Part shown: positions 35,670-44,970 of the stretch, in pieces
How positions within the stretch are numbered: position 1 is the first letter of the stretch
How the letters are laid out: each line of letters begins with the position of its first letter
NCBI RefSeq assembly: GCF_037338445.1
Contig: NZ_CP147838.1
Coordinates: forward strand, 2,914,001-2,978,000
Direction: 5' to 3'
DNA length: 64,000 nt
DNA from: Salinibaculum sp. SYNS191
GTDB lineage: Archaea; Halobacteriota; Halobacteria; Halobacteriales; Haloarculaceae
Notes under the pieces: model-generated
What the model saw: only the letters and a program-made list of their open reading frames with translations
Told to the model about the DNA's origin: nothing
The model's database searches: none
Translations under genes and position numbers: made by a program

Positions 35670-36359
35670 ATGAAATATCTCGATTTCCGACTTCGCCTGC
35701 CCGACGAGATGCTCCACCCGATGCAGGAGTTCATCCGCACGGACGAGGCCGTCCGCTACGAGGAGATGCTCGCCTGGCGCGTCCGACCCGACGAGGGCAT
35801 CGAATACGCCCTGTACTACGTCGAAGCGGACCTGGAGCCGTACCGTGCGGCGACACGGGACATCGAGACGACCATCGACTGTCGCATCTCCCCCATTGAC
35901 GACGTCTCTGCGCACGTCTGGGTCTGCGAGGAGACGCGTCCGGAGACGCGGGCGTGGCGCGACGCCTTCGCCGACCGACAACTCATCGTCGTCCCGCCGA
36001 TTCGATTCGACGAGGAGGCCGCCATGGAGATGACGCTCGTCGGTGATGGGGGCGACATCAACGAGACGCTCGACACCGTGCCCGATGTGGTGGACGTGAC
36101 GGTCAAAGAAATCGGCACCTACGACCGCCGCGGTGGGACGCTGGCGGGGACACTCACCGACCGCCAACTCGCCGCCGCCAGCACGGCAGTCCGACTCGGC
36201 TACTACGAGGTCCCCCGTGCGGCCACGCTCGCGGACGTCGCAGAGGCGCTGGGGTGTGCCGAGAGCACCGCATCGGTTCTGCTCCGCCGGGCCGAGCGTG
36301 ACCTGCTCTCACGCGTCCTCGACCGGTATGGGGGGCGGGCCGAGTCGCCCTCCGCGTAG
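35670..36359 (+). CDS. Bacterio-opsin-activator-type HTH regulator
   Basis: A 229-residue protein with the Bat/HTH-10 architecture: an N-terminal sensory region of mixed alpha/beta (residues 1-150) and a C-terminal HTH-10 domain (LTDRQLAAASTAVRLGYYEV, then AATLADVAEALGCAESTASV, LLRRAERDLLSRVL). The start follows a TATA-like CTTTTTATAT by about 28 bases, so the message is leaderless. Proteins of this class are haloarchaeal activators; the divergent P450 gene is the likely target. Confidence 0.9.
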   Translation: MKYLDFRLRLPDEMLHPMQEFIRTDEAVRYEEMLAWRVRPDEGIEYALYYVEADLEPYRAATRDIETTIDCRISPIDDVSAHVWVCEETRPETRAWRDAFADRQLIVVPPIRFDEEAAMEMTLVGDGGDINETLDTVPDVVDVTVKEIGTYDRRGGTLAGTLTDRQLAAASTAVRLGYYEVPRAATLADVAEALGCAESTASVLLRRAERDLLSRVLDRYGGRAESPSA

Positions 36360-36438
36360 ACTCAGGGTGGACCCGAGCAGGGATGCGCCCGCCTTTTTCT
36401 CCAAGCGCTTTTATTGAATGCCCGACGAGTATCGGGAC

Positions 36439-37215
36439 ATGAAAGCTGTCGTTCTTGCCGCCGGCGAAGGCACCCGCTTGCGGCCACTGACCGAAGACAA
36501 ACCGAAGGGAATGGTCGAGGTGGCCGACAAACCGATTCTCACGCACTGTTTCGAGCAACTCGTCGAGCTCGACGCCGACGAACTGCTTGTGGTCGTCGGC
36601 TACAAGAAAGAGACGATCATCGAACACTACGGCGACGAGTTCGAGGGCGTACCGATTACGTACACCCACCAGCGCGAACAGAATGGGCTGGCTCACGCCC
36701 TCCTCACCGTCGAGGAGCAGATCGACGACGACTTCATGTTGATGCTCGGCGACAACATCTTCCGAGCCAACCTGCACGACGTCGTGAACCGACAGCAAGA
36801 GGAGCGCGCCGACGCTGCCTTCCTCGTCGAAGAGGTCCCCTGGGAGGAAGCCTCCCGGTACGGGGTCTGTGACACCAACAAGTACGGCGAGATTACGGAG
36901 GTCGTCGAGAAACCCGAGGACCCACCGTCGAATCTCGTGATGACTGGCTTCTATACGTTTACGCCGGCCATCTTCCACGCCTGCCACCTCGTCCAGCCCT
37001 CCAACCGCGGCGAGTACGAAATCAGCGACGCGGTCGACTTGCTGATTCACTCCGGGCGGACCATCGACGCCATCCGCATGGACGGGTGGCGCAACGACAT
37101 CGGCTATCCTGAGGACCGCGACGAGGCCGAACAGCGACTTCTCGATGAAACCGAGTCTGATACCGAAGAGGAGTCTGATTCGGCCGCGGCCGAAGCGGAC
37201 ACGACCGCGAAGTAG
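36439..37215 (+). CDS. Sugar-1-phosphate nucleotidyltransferase (AglF/RmlA-like)
   Basis: A 258-residue enzyme that activates a sugar 1-phosphate to an NDP-sugar for glycan assembly. The signature KAVVLAAGEGTRLRPLTEDK with the catalytic Arg and Lys, VADKPILTHCFEQLV, MLMLGDNIFRANLHDV (metal-binding Asp) and YEISDAVDLLI are intact. The C-terminus is a short acidic tail without a hexapeptide acetyltransferase domain, so it is uridylyl/thymidylyltransferase only. The ATG at 36439 begins the conserved fold and is about 25 bases after a TATA-like CTTTTATTG; the ATG at 36418 is unlikely. It opens the surface-glycan locus. AglF of Haloferax is the nearest named relative that I can suggest. Confidence 0.9.
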   Translation: MKAVVLAAGEGTRLRPLTEDKPKGMVEVADKPILTHCFEQLVELDADELLVVVGYKKETIIEHYGDEFEGVPITYTHQREQNGLAHALLTVEEQIDDDFMLMLGDNIFRANLHDVVNRQQEERADAAFLVEEVPWEEASRYGVCDTNKYGEITEVVEKPEDPPSNLVMTGFYTFTPAIFHACHLVQPSNRGEYEISDAVDLLIHSGRTIDAIRMDGWRNDIGYPEDRDEAEQRLLDETESDTEEESDSAAAEADTTAK

Positions 37216-37265
37216 GCGGCGACAACGCGGGAGATTTTTCACTGCTCTCCGTTTCGAGTAGCACA

Positions 37266-38252
37266 ATGCGAATACTCGTCACCGGTGGCGCTGGCTTCAT
37301 CGGCGGTCACCTCGCCGAACGGTTCGTCAGCGAGGGCCACGACGTGGTCGTACTGGACAACTTCGACCCGTTCTACGACGTCGGCATCAAGGAACACACC
37401 GTCGAGGTGTGTCGCGAACGTGCTGAAGACGGCAACGGAAGCTACCGCCTCGTCGAAGGCGACGTTCGCGATGCCGAACTCGTCGAGGAACTGGTCACCG
37501 ACAGCGACTACGTCTATCACCAGGCCGCCCAGGCGGGCGTCCGCCCGAGTGTCGAGGACCCGCGGAAGTACGACGAGGTCAACGTCGACGGGACGCTGAA
37601 TCTGCTGGATGCGGCCCGCGACCACGGCATCGAACGGTTCGTGATGGCATCGTCGTCGTCAGTGTATGGGAAGCCGGAGTCGCTCCCCTACAGTGAGTCG
37701 CACAAGACGACGCCGGTCAGCCCCTACGGAGCGTCGAAACTGGCTGCCGAACGGTACGCGTGCGCCTACAGCGAAGTCTACGACTTGCCGGCCGTTGCAC
37801 TGCGGTACTTCACCGTCTACGGGCCGCGGATGCGTCCGAACATGGCTATCTCGAATTTCGTCTCCCGGTGTCTGAACGGCGAGCCGCCCATCGTCTATGG
37901 CGACGGGAAACAGACACGAGATTTCACGTTCATCGACGACGTTGTTACGGCGAACCTGACGTTGCTCGATGAGGGCGCCGCCGACGGGCAGGCGGTCAAC
38001 GTCGGCAGCACGGACAACATCGAGATTCTCACGCTCGCAGAGGAGGTCCGCGACCAGTTGGCGCCCGAACTCGACATCGAATTCGCTGACCGTCACGACG
38101 CCGACGCGGAACACACGCACGCGGATACGTCCAAGGCTGCGGAGTTACTGGACTACGAACCGACGTACACGATTCGTGAGGGTGTCGAGGCCTTCATCGA
38201 GTGGTATCGCGCGAATCGTGACTGGTACGAGCCGCTCGTGCGGTCGTCGTAG
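37266..38252 (+). CDS. NAD-dependent nucleotide-sugar epimerase/dehydratase
   Basis: A 328-residue extended short-chain dehydrogenase. The NAD loop is VTGGAGFIGGHLAERF, the active-site Ser and Tyr-x-x-x-Lys are in MASSSSVYGKPESL and SPYGASKLAAE, and the DNFDPFYDVGIKE insertion is like that of UDP-glucuronate/UDP-glucose 4-epimerases. It ends in a SKAAELLDYEPTYTIREGVE substrate-binding helix. It lies 50 bases after the nucleotidyltransferase, so the two probably supply one NDP-sugar. The exact reaction cannot be told from the sequence. Confidence 0.92.
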   Translation: MRILVTGGAGFIGGHLAERFVSEGHDVVVLDNFDPFYDVGIKEHTVEVCRERAEDGNGSYRLVEGDVRDAELVEELVTDSDYVYHQAAQAGVRPSVEDPRKYDEVNVDGTLNLLDAARDHGIERFVMASSSSVYGKPESLPYSESHKTTPVSPYGASKLAAERYACAYSEVYDLPAVALRYFTVYGPRMRPNMAISNFVSRCLNGEPPIVYGDGKQTRDFTFIDDVVTANLTLLDEGAADGQAVNVGSTDNIEILTLAEEVRDQLAPELDIEFADRHDADAEHTHADTSKAAELLDYEPTYTIREGVEAFIEWYRANRDWYEPLVRSS

Positions 38253-38376
38253 CCGAATCGAATTCCTTTGGGATGTACTGGTCAAGATGAGTGGCCAACC
38301 GTGACCGCTCATCTTTCCGGCGGTACTGCCCATCATAGACCGCACTGATTATTGCCGTCCGACGACTGGCTCAGGT

Positions 38377-39099
38377 GTGACCGACTGGCCGCCTATCGAC
38401 CCGACTGATGCGACTGCTGTTGCGGACCGACGTGACGAACTGGTCGCCGCGGTGACAGACCACGCCGGCCAGATTGCCTACCAGCTCGCCCGCCTGGAAG
38501 GTGGTGACTACGGCCAGGCCACCATCGAGACCGACCGCGGCGAGTGGACGGTCAAGTACGAGGCTGGTGACCTCTCCTATCTCCGATTCGACCCCGGCCG
38601 CGGCAACGAGGTGTACGTCGTCTCGACGAAACAACCACCGGAGCCGGGGCCGCTGGCCAACGCCCTGGCCGACTACGACGCCTTCGTCGCCGGGTTCAAC
38701 GACTACGTCACCTCGCTCGATGGTGTCCTCGACGACGTCTCGACCGACTTTCCGGAGGTCGCATCCACGGATGCCGTCGTCGCAGAGCGCGACCGCGTCC
38801 TGGATCGTATCCGTGAGGTCTGTGACCGCATCGCCGGCGAACTCCAGCGCTACGAGGGTGGCGACTACGGGACGTTCACCACACGGGTCGCGGGCACACG
38901 CTGGGAACTCAAGTGGGACCGCGACGGCGTCTCGTATCTCCGCGTCGGCGGGTCCAGCGGCGTCTATCTGCTCTCGCAGTACCAGCCGCCACCTGCCGAC
39001 GACATCCGCGAATACGCGCCGCGGTTCCGCGAGTTCGTCCGCGCCTACAACGATGACGTTGCCGACCTGGAGTCCGACCTCGAAACGATTCGCCTGTAG
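38377..39099 (+). CDS. Haloarchaeal protein made of an internal tandem duplication
   Basis: A 240-residue cytoplasmic protein of unknown function. Two halves of about 110 residues align: residues 28-115 (IAYQLARLEGGDYGQATIET, LSYLRFDPGRGNEVYVVSTK) and 147-235 (IAGELQRYEGGDYGTFTTRV, VSYLRVGGSSGVYLLSQYQP). Each half has a helix, an EGGDYG turn, three or four beta strands ending in V-Y-[VL]-[VL]-S, a PP turn and a final helix. A GTG at 38377 starts the frame. It sits between an epimerase and a glycosyltransferase but shows no enzymatic motif. Confidence 0.75.
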   Translation: MTDWPPIDPTDATAVADRRDELVAAVTDHAGQIAYQLARLEGGDYGQATIETDRGEWTVKYEAGDLSYLRFDPGRGNEVYVVSTKQPPEPGPLANALADYDAFVAGFNDYVTSLDGVLDDVSTDFPEVASTDAVVAERDRVLDRIREVCDRIAGELQRYEGGDYGTFTTRVAGTRWELKWDRDGVSYLRVGGSSGVYLLSQYQPPPADDIREYAPRFREFVRAYNDDVADLESDLETIRL

Positions 39100-39207
39100 T
39101 CTATCGTCCTTCGTTAAAAACCCGCTACAAGGACCTAACTCGGCTGTCTGCTGAGTGCTCGAGAGCAGGTCTCCTTCTGCCAGACGGAAGGTTCATACTC
39201 TATAGGC

Positions 39208-40134
39208 ATGAACTGCCCGGACATGCGGGTTTCAGTCGTCGTTCCGACGTACAGCGAAGAGCGCTATCCAGACTTCTGTGAGTGCGTCGACGCCCTCCTC
39301 GCACAAACCTATGATGACGTCGAAGTCGTGGTCGTGGTCGATGGAAACGAAACAGTCGCCGACCGCGTTGAGTCCGACTACGGCGAGCAAAATAATGTCG
39401 TCGTCTACAATGTCGCTCCTAACGCAGGTCCGCTTTCGATGACGAATATGGGTGTTGTTCTCGCCAGTGGTGACATAGTCGCGAATACAGACGACGATGC
39501 AGTCCCTGCTGAGGACTGGGTGGAGCGACTCGTCGATGTCTACGAGGGCCGCGACGCCATTGCGGTCGGCGGTCCTATTGAACCCGAATGGGTGGCTCCG
39601 AATCCCGGCTACATCCCAGATGAGTTTTACTTCCTCATCGGGGCAAGTCACCGCGGAACACCGGAGACAGAACAGGAGGTCCGGAACACATTCGGTGCGA
39701 ACCTCTCGTTCAGGCGTGACGCCTACATGAAACTCGGTGGCATCAAAATTGGTGGTATCGATCCCTCTGAAGTACAGGGCCGCGAGACGGAGTTCTGCGC
39801 CCGACTACGACAGCACTACGGCGAGGGAGTCATATTCACCCCGAAAGCTCGAGTCCGACACAAAATCTACGACTACCGAACGGATCGCGAGTGGCTCCTC
39901 AAGCGAGCGTTCTGGCAGGGATACTCCAAGCGCGCAATGGCAAACCTCGTCCCTGGCGAGAGTGACGACGAATCGGAGTTTACGAAGAACCTCTTTCTGC
40001 GCTATCTCCCTGATCGAGTGTGGGGAGCGCTTACTCGTCGCTCCGAGCACGCCACCGACAAACTCCTCATGCTGGTTGCCTTGACCGCCGCCACGGCCAT
40101 TGGATACCTCTGGGGACTCGTTCGCTGGCGCTGA
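39208..40134 (+). CDS. Glycosyltransferase family 2 (AglG/AglI-like)
   Basis: A 308-residue GT-A glycosyltransferase. SVVVPTYSEERYPDFCECVD begins the nucleotide-binding fold, NTDDDAVPAEDWVERLV is the DxD-like metal site, and VRNTFGANLSFRRDAY and GRETEFCARLRQ fit the acceptor side. A single membrane segment near the C-terminus (LLMLVALTAATAIGYLWGLV) would hold it at the cytoplasmic face of the membrane, where it would add a sugar to a dolichol-linked glycan. The architecture matches Haloferax AglG/AglI enzymes. ATG at 39208 or 39223 are both possible. Confidence 0.9.
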   Translation: MNCPDMRVSVVVPTYSEERYPDFCECVDALLAQTYDDVEVVVVVDGNETVADRVESDYGEQNNVVVYNVAPNAGPLSMTNMGVVLASGDIVANTDDDAVPAEDWVERLVDVYEGRDAIAVGGPIEPEWVAPNPGYIPDEFYFLIGASHRGTPETEQEVRNTFGANLSFRRDAYMKLGGIKIGGIDPSEVQGRETEFCARLRQHYGEGVIFTPKARVRHKIYDYRTDREWLLKRAFWQGYSKRAMANLVPGESDDESEFTKNLFLRYLPDRVWGALTRRSEHATDKLLMLVALTAATAIGYLWGLVRWR

Positions 40135-40173
40135 TCCGCGGTAACTTTGTAGGTGGCACCCTGACGGACGGCC

Positions 40174-41393
40174 ATGACTGAGGATGACTTGGAACGGTAC
40201 GTCACAGTCGCGGAGCCGATAACCCAGGGACGCCGAGCGGGAGAATGTCTTTGACGTACTGGAGTTCGGTCCGTTCCTGCAGGGACCTAAGGTCGAAGCA
40301 TTCGAGCAGAAGTGGGCAGAGTACTGCGGTTCCGACCGCGCCGTCGCCGTCTCGAACGGCACCGTCGCCATCCAACTCGCGTTGAACGCCCTCGGCATGG
40401 AACCGGGCCAGGAAGTCATCGTCCCCGCACTGACCTTCGGGTTGACCGCGACGGCGGTCGGCCACCAGGCGACGTTCCAGTATTCGCCGACATCGATCGC
40501 GACACCTATCCGCTCGAGCACACCGATCTTGAACGGTGTGTGACCGGCGAGACGTTCGTCGTGATGCCGTCCACCTGTACGGCCACCCCGCTGAGATGGA
40601 TGCGATTCGGGTCCTCACAGACGACCGTGGCCTCTACGTCGTCGAAGACGCTGCGCAGGCCCATGGGGCGAGCTACCGTGGGGTGGCTGTCGGGAGTATC
40701 GGCGACGTGGGTTGTTTCTCCTTTTACACCACAAAGAACATTACATCCGGCGAGGCTGGTGTCGTTACCACGGACGACTTGGCCGAACGGCTCTAGGGCC
40801 TCCGCAATCACGGGATGGAGGGACGGGACAATCATGTTTCGCTGCGCTACAACTACCGGATGGGCGGACTGGAGGGTGCCATCGGTGCCCCCCGGTTGAC
40901 CGCCTTGACGAGTTCAACGAGCGACGAACAGAGATCAGTGAGCGCTTGTTCGACGAACTGGGCGACCTCGACTGGCTCCGGCCCGCGACCGTCTGCGAGT
41001 ATGTCGACCACGCCTACTTCTGGACTCCTCTCCAGGTCCGACCGGACGCCATAGGCATGTCTGGCAGAGAGGTATGGGCGGCGCTCAAATAATGCGGCGT
41101 CGAGACCCGCCACCGGTACACGCAACCACTGTACGACCACCCCGTCTTCACGGAGCACCGCGGCTTCAACAGCGGTTGGCCGTGGAGCGCCAACCCCAAC
41201 GACCACGAGTACGACCTCCACCCCCCGAACGTTGAGGCAGTGGTCGGCGACACCTTCGGCCTCCCGAACCATCCCAACCTGACTGACAAGGACATCGAAT
41301 ACGTCGTCGAGACAGTGCGTGCGTTCGGCGACGAGGTCCGTGACCGCCGCGAACGGACAGCAAACAGAAAGCCTTTAACGACCAAATTGGAGA
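40174..41393 (+). pseudogene. Decayed DegT/DnrJ/EryC1 sugar aminotransferase
   Basis: An almost full-length aminotransferase broken by several frameshifts and stops. Pieces in order: MTEDDLERYVTVAEPITQG; then in another frame ENVFDVLEFGPFLQGPKVEA and AVSNGTVAIQLALNALGMEP; then PVFADIDRDTYPLEHT in another; VVEDAAQAHGASYRGVAVGS and the PLP-Lys segment CFSFYTTKNITSGEAGVVTT, which runs into TAG at 40794-40796; then NHVSLRYNYRMGGLEGAIGA, FNERRTEISERLFDELGDLD, a TAA at 41090-41092, and finally the end helix NLTDKDIEYVVETVRAFGDE, which is now in frame with the next gene. At least three frameshifts and two stops; certainly not a functional enzyme. A paralogous intact gene is at 57597-58691. Confidence 0.9.
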
Positions 41394-41404
41394 TTTACTA
41401 CTCA

Positions 41405-42400
41405 ATGCGAGTACTCGTAACAGGCGGTGCCGGTTACATTGGCAACTACATTGTCGAGTACCTCCTCGAACGGGGACACGACGTCCGGGTGCTGGATTCG
41501 ATGCTGTTCGGCGACGGGGCTCTGGAACCGTTCCGAGACCACGACCGACTGGAGGTCAGGGAGGGCGACATCCGTCACATCGATGACCTCTCATATGCGA
41601 TGGAAGGGATGGACGCCGTCGTCCACATGGCTGGCATCGTGGGCGACCCTGCGTGCTCGGTCAACGAACAGGCGACCCAGTCCGCGAACGTCGAGGCGAC
41701 CAAGGCTCTCGTGGAGGTCTGCAAACTCCACGACATCGAGCGACTGGTCTTCGCCTCAACGTGTTCAGTGTACGGCGCGAGTGAACTGATGGAACTCAAC
41801 GAGGGGTCGTCGCTGAATCCTCTCTCGCTGTATGCCGAGTCCAAGATTGACTCGGAAGAGATTATTCTCCACGAGACCCATGACGAGTTCGGCGGTTCGG
41901 ACGATATCACTCCGACAATCCTCCGCCTCGGAACTATCTTCGGGTGGTCACGCCGGATGCGATTCGACCTCGTGGTCAATATCCTGACTGCCAAGGCCGT
42001 CCTTGAGGACGACATCCCGGTATATGGCGGCGAGCAATACCGCCCGCTGGTTCACGTGGAAGATGCCGCGCGCGCATTCGCCGATGTGCTGGAGGCACCC
42101 AAAGAAGATGTCGACCACGAGATATTCAACGTCGGCGACAATGACCTGAACTACCAAATCAAGGAGGTGGGCCGACTGGTTGAGGAGCAGGTGCCAGAGG
42201 CCGAGGTTCGGTTTGTCGAACACAAGGAGGACGAGCGCACCTACAGGGTCAGTTTCGACAAGATCAATCACATCTTGGGCTGGAAGACCCGACGGGATAT
42301 CCCCGATGGCGTTGAGGAGATTCGGGAATGGATGACCGAAGAGGAAATCACTGAATACGACGCCGACCACTTCCGAAACTCGGAGTATCCATATATGTGA
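41405..42400 (+). CDS. NAD-dependent nucleotide-sugar epimerase/dehydratase
   Basis: A 331-residue extended SDR. The NAD loop is VTGGAGYIGNYIVEYLL, the active site is FASTCSVYGASELMEL with Tyr-x-x-x-Lys in LYAESKIDSEE, and GGEQYRPLVHVEDAARAF is the usual late motif. The short catalytic core and the Cys before SVYG resemble the CDP/UDP-sugar epimerases of capsule loci. ATG at 41405 is chosen since residues before it belong to the decayed aminotransferase that reads into this frame. It probably acts on the same sugar pathway as that lost enzyme. Confidence 0.91.
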   Translation: MRVLVTGGAGYIGNYIVEYLLERGHDVRVLDSMLFGDGALEPFRDHDRLEVREGDIRHIDDLSYAMEGMDAVVHMAGIVGDPACSVNEQATQSANVEATKALVEVCKLHDIERLVFASTCSVYGASELMELNEGSSLNPLSLYAESKIDSEEIILHETHDEFGGSDDITPTILRLGTIFGWSRRMRFDLVVNILTAKAVLEDDIPVYGGEQYRPLVHVEDAARAFADVLEAPKEDVDHEIFNVGDNDLNYQIKEVGRLVEEQVPEAEVRFVEHKEDERTYRVSFDKINHILGWKTRRDIPDGVEEIREWMTEEEITEYDADHFRNSEYPYM

Positions 42401-42468
42401 GTCGGCTCAGCTGCCTTGCTATCCCATCACCTGTCTCAGAGTGAACGACGGCGGAAATCGAGCTCGCT

Positions 42469-43929
42469 TCACATGTAACCTAGCGTCTTCAGCCGATTGA
42501 CGACCGAGTCGTCGGTTGTTTCGTCCACGGCATTCTCGTCCACGTACTGCTCTTTGTACTCATTGATATCCTCAGTGAAAAATTCCGATGCCCACTCTGG
42601 GATTTCTACACCGCTATCGACTTTCTGCTGCCAACATGGCCGTTCGAAGTCTATCTCCCACTCAATTTGCTCATCAAGTGAGTCCCATTCCCACTTTCTC
42701 TCTCCGTCGTAGACACACCGGATAGCGCGGTCCACCCACAGCCAGTCCAACGTGTCCGGATCGAATCCGCTTTTCTTTGTACGCTCTACGAATGCATCGT
42801 AGTCCCACGTACCAATCCGTTCTGCGGCAACTCTCTCCCTGGTGATGTCTGGGACGTCCGCCTCTGCGAGGCCGCGCACGAGTTCTCTGATCTGGAGGTG
42901 GGAGACGTAGTCGTTGATTTCCTCGCGCCCGAAGGCTTCGTCCGGTGGGTTGACAATCACGAGGGGGACGTGCAATAGCGCCTCTGAGAGGCTGGATTTG
43001 TGGTGGACTATATTCTCATCAGCCTCAAATCCGAGATTCTCTCCGTGATCGGCCGTGATGATTACCGTTGTCTCCTCCTCGGTGTTATCCTGGAGGTACT
43101 CCACGAACTCGTATACCTTTCTGTCGAGGTAATCGACCGACGCGCCATACAGCTGACGGCGATTGTCGACGTACTCTTCACGGCCTTCGGTCGAACGGTC
43201 GAACAGAATGCTATGGTCAACATCCAGCTGAGATGTCCAAGAATGCTCAACGTCGTGAAGATCCCTGTCGAGCCCGGTATGGTGCTGGTAGTAGTGGTGA
43301 GCGTCGAGGAAGTTGATGAACATGAAGAACGGCTCCTGACTCGACTGAATCTGCTTCTTGCATGCCCTGATGACGGGGCGAGCGCCATCATCGAATGGCT
43401 TGGGGAACGGTTTACCCCGCGAATACTCACTTAGAAACGCCGAGAATCCGTTGTACAGACTTTTGAACGGTCGCTCGTGGGTGAGGCATGCCTTCAAGAA
43501 TGACATGTATGTCCGGTAGTCTATGTCTTCCCGGTCCGCATCACCGATGAACTCCCCGAGGTCGATGCCCTCATAGAATCGGTTTCCCCAGAGGAGAACA
43601 ATGGGCTCAGCATACTGGTCGAATAGGGTCTCTAACCCACCCCCTATAGCGGGGTTGGCATTGACACCGAGGTAGGTGTGTTCCGGTAGGTCGGTAAACA
43701 GTGAGTCTCGCTCGCTGAGGACGGAGAAATCACGTTCGTTGATGTGGAGATCCCCCTCGGACGGGAGCTCTCCAGAGAAGATGGCGCCATGGCTCGGCGG
43801 ACTCCACGAACTCGCGGCTCGGGCCTGTTCAAACGAGACGTCAGAGAGTTTCTGGAGTTTAGGAGCGTAGCGATCGAAGAAGTCCTTCCGGACACAATCC
43901 AAAATAATCAAAACGATATTCCGTGCCAT
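42469..43929 (-). CDS. Sulfatase/alkaline-phosphatase superfamily protein
   Basis: A 486-residue protein of the sulfatase superfamily. The metal-binding N-terminus is NIVLIILDCVRKDFFDRY and the C-terminal metal site is VIITADHGENLGFEADENIV, with HHKSSLSEALLHVPLVI following. The stretch FEQARAASSWSPPSHGAIFS aligns with the nucleophile region, where a Ser or Thr replaces the usual Cys of formylglycine sulfatases. No signal peptide is evident, so it would act inside the cell, perhaps as a phospho- or sulfo-transferase/hydrolase on glycan precursors. ATG at 43929 is preferred over 43947. Ends in LKTLGYM, the typical end of this group. Confidence 0.88.
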   Translation of the reverse strand: MARNIVLIILDCVRKDFFDRYAPKLQKLSDVSFEQARAASSWSPPSHGAIFSGELPSEGDLHINERDFSVLSERDSLFTDLPEHTYLGVNANPAIGGGLETLFDQYAEPIVLLWGNRFYEGIDLGEFIGDADREDIDYRTYMSFLKACLTHERPFKSLYNGFSAFLSEYSRGKPFPKPFDDGARPVIRACKKQIQSSQEPFFMFINFLDAHHYYQHHTGLDRDLHDVEHSWTSQLDVDHSILFDRSTEGREEYVDNRRQLYGASVDYLDRKVYEFVEYLQDNTEEETTVIITADHGENLGFEADENIVHHKSSLSEALLHVPLVIVNPPDEAFGREEINDYVSHLQIRELVRGLAEADVPDITRERVAAERIGTWDYDAFVERTKKSGFDPDTLDWLWVDRAIRCVYDGERKWEWDSLDEQIEWEIDFERPCWQQKVDSGVEIPEWASEFFTEDINEYKEQYVDENAVDETTDDSVVNRLKTLGYM

Positions 43930-44021
43930 ATCCAGAAAGTTGGCCAAGGCAAGTTATCAATGCTTCGGGGAGTGCTTGCGGGGGGTCACCTAGTCGGTGC
44001 GAGCGCCCCAGCGCGTTACAC

Positions 44022-44867
44022 TTACTCGTCCCACCACGTAACATCCTCGCGGATGGTTCGAGCAGGTGTCCCGACGACGCGGGTATGCGGCTTGACGTCG
44101 TCGAGGACGGTTGCATTCATTCCGATATCCGCGCCTGCTCCGATGACTGTGTCGTTGGCTATTGCAGCAGCAGGATTGATTCGTGCGCCCTCTTCGATAT
44201 CCACGTTGCCGGAAATGTTCACAAGTTGCATGAGTTCAACGTTTTCCCCGACAACGACTTGATGACCGATGTGGACGAGATTGCAGATTTTCGCTCCTTC
44301 GCGAATAGTCGTGCTGTTTGTCTCGAATATTCCCCGGTCGATGGAGCAATTCGATCCAATGTCTACGTTATCCTCGATCAACACGCTGCCGGAATGTTTC
44401 ACGCGAGTGTGCGAGAGGTCGTCCTCACGTATCCAACCGAACCCAGTATCGCCTATTGTCGTCCCCGCCATCACGCGACAGCGGTCGCCGATGGTCACCG
44501 CCTCGCCGATATGCACGTTCGGCCCAATAATGCACTGGTTTCCGATACTCGCACCTTCGCTGACGACAGCAGTCGGGTGGATTTCCGTCTCCGTCGGCCA
44601 TTGCCTGAAGAACTCGTCCACGGCAGTCCAGAACCCATGTTTTGGGTCGTCAACCCGTAGAAGAGTCCTACCTTCGGCGGATTCCATCAAGCGCGGACAG
44701 ACGATGGCCCCGGCGTCGGACGATCGAACGTACTCTGGGTCCTCGTAGACACAGAATGCGAGGTCTGACTCCGTGGCCGCCCCGAGATCGTCGACTCCTG
44801 TCACCTCGACTACCTCGCCGTCGTGTTCGGCGTCAATGAGGTCCGCGATTTCGAGTGAGGTTGGCAT
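44022..44867 (-). CDS. LpxD-like UDP-sugar N-acyltransferase
   Basis: A 281-residue protein with the LpxD layout: an N-terminal uridine-binding-like domain (residues 1-95; DDLGAATESDLAFCVYEDPE) and then left-handed beta-helix hexapeptide repeats (IHPTAVVSEGASIGNQCIIG onward). The catalytic His region is NLVHIGHQVVVGEN, and the TIGDTGFGW segment corresponds to the LpxD substrate loop. LpxD N-acylates UDP-3-O-acyl-glucosamine in lipid A synthesis, which archaea lack, so here it most likely N-acylates an amino sugar of the surface glycan. It lies between a sulfatase-like gene and a symporter gene, all on the minus strand. Confidence 0.88.
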   Translation of the reverse strand: MPTSLEIADLIDAEHDGEVVEVTGVDDLGAATESDLAFCVYEDPEYVRSSDAGAIVCPRLMESAEGRTLLRVDDPKHGFWTAVDEFFRQWPTETEIHPTAVVSEGASIGNQCIIGPNVHIGEAVTIGDRCRVMAGTTIGDTGFGWIREDDLSHTRVKHSGSVLIEDNVDIGSNCSIDRGIFETNSTTIREGAKICNLVHIGHQVVVGENVELMQLVNISGNVDIEEGARINPAAAIANDTVIGAGADIGMNATVLDDVKPHTRVVGTPARTIREDVTWWDE

Positions 44868-44970
44868 AAGAAGACTGCACTGTGGACAGCTATGAATATT
44901 TTGTCACCGGCGTCGGTCTACGAATGTCGATGCCGGGTGGGATCGGTCAGAGCGGAATCGATTGATGACG

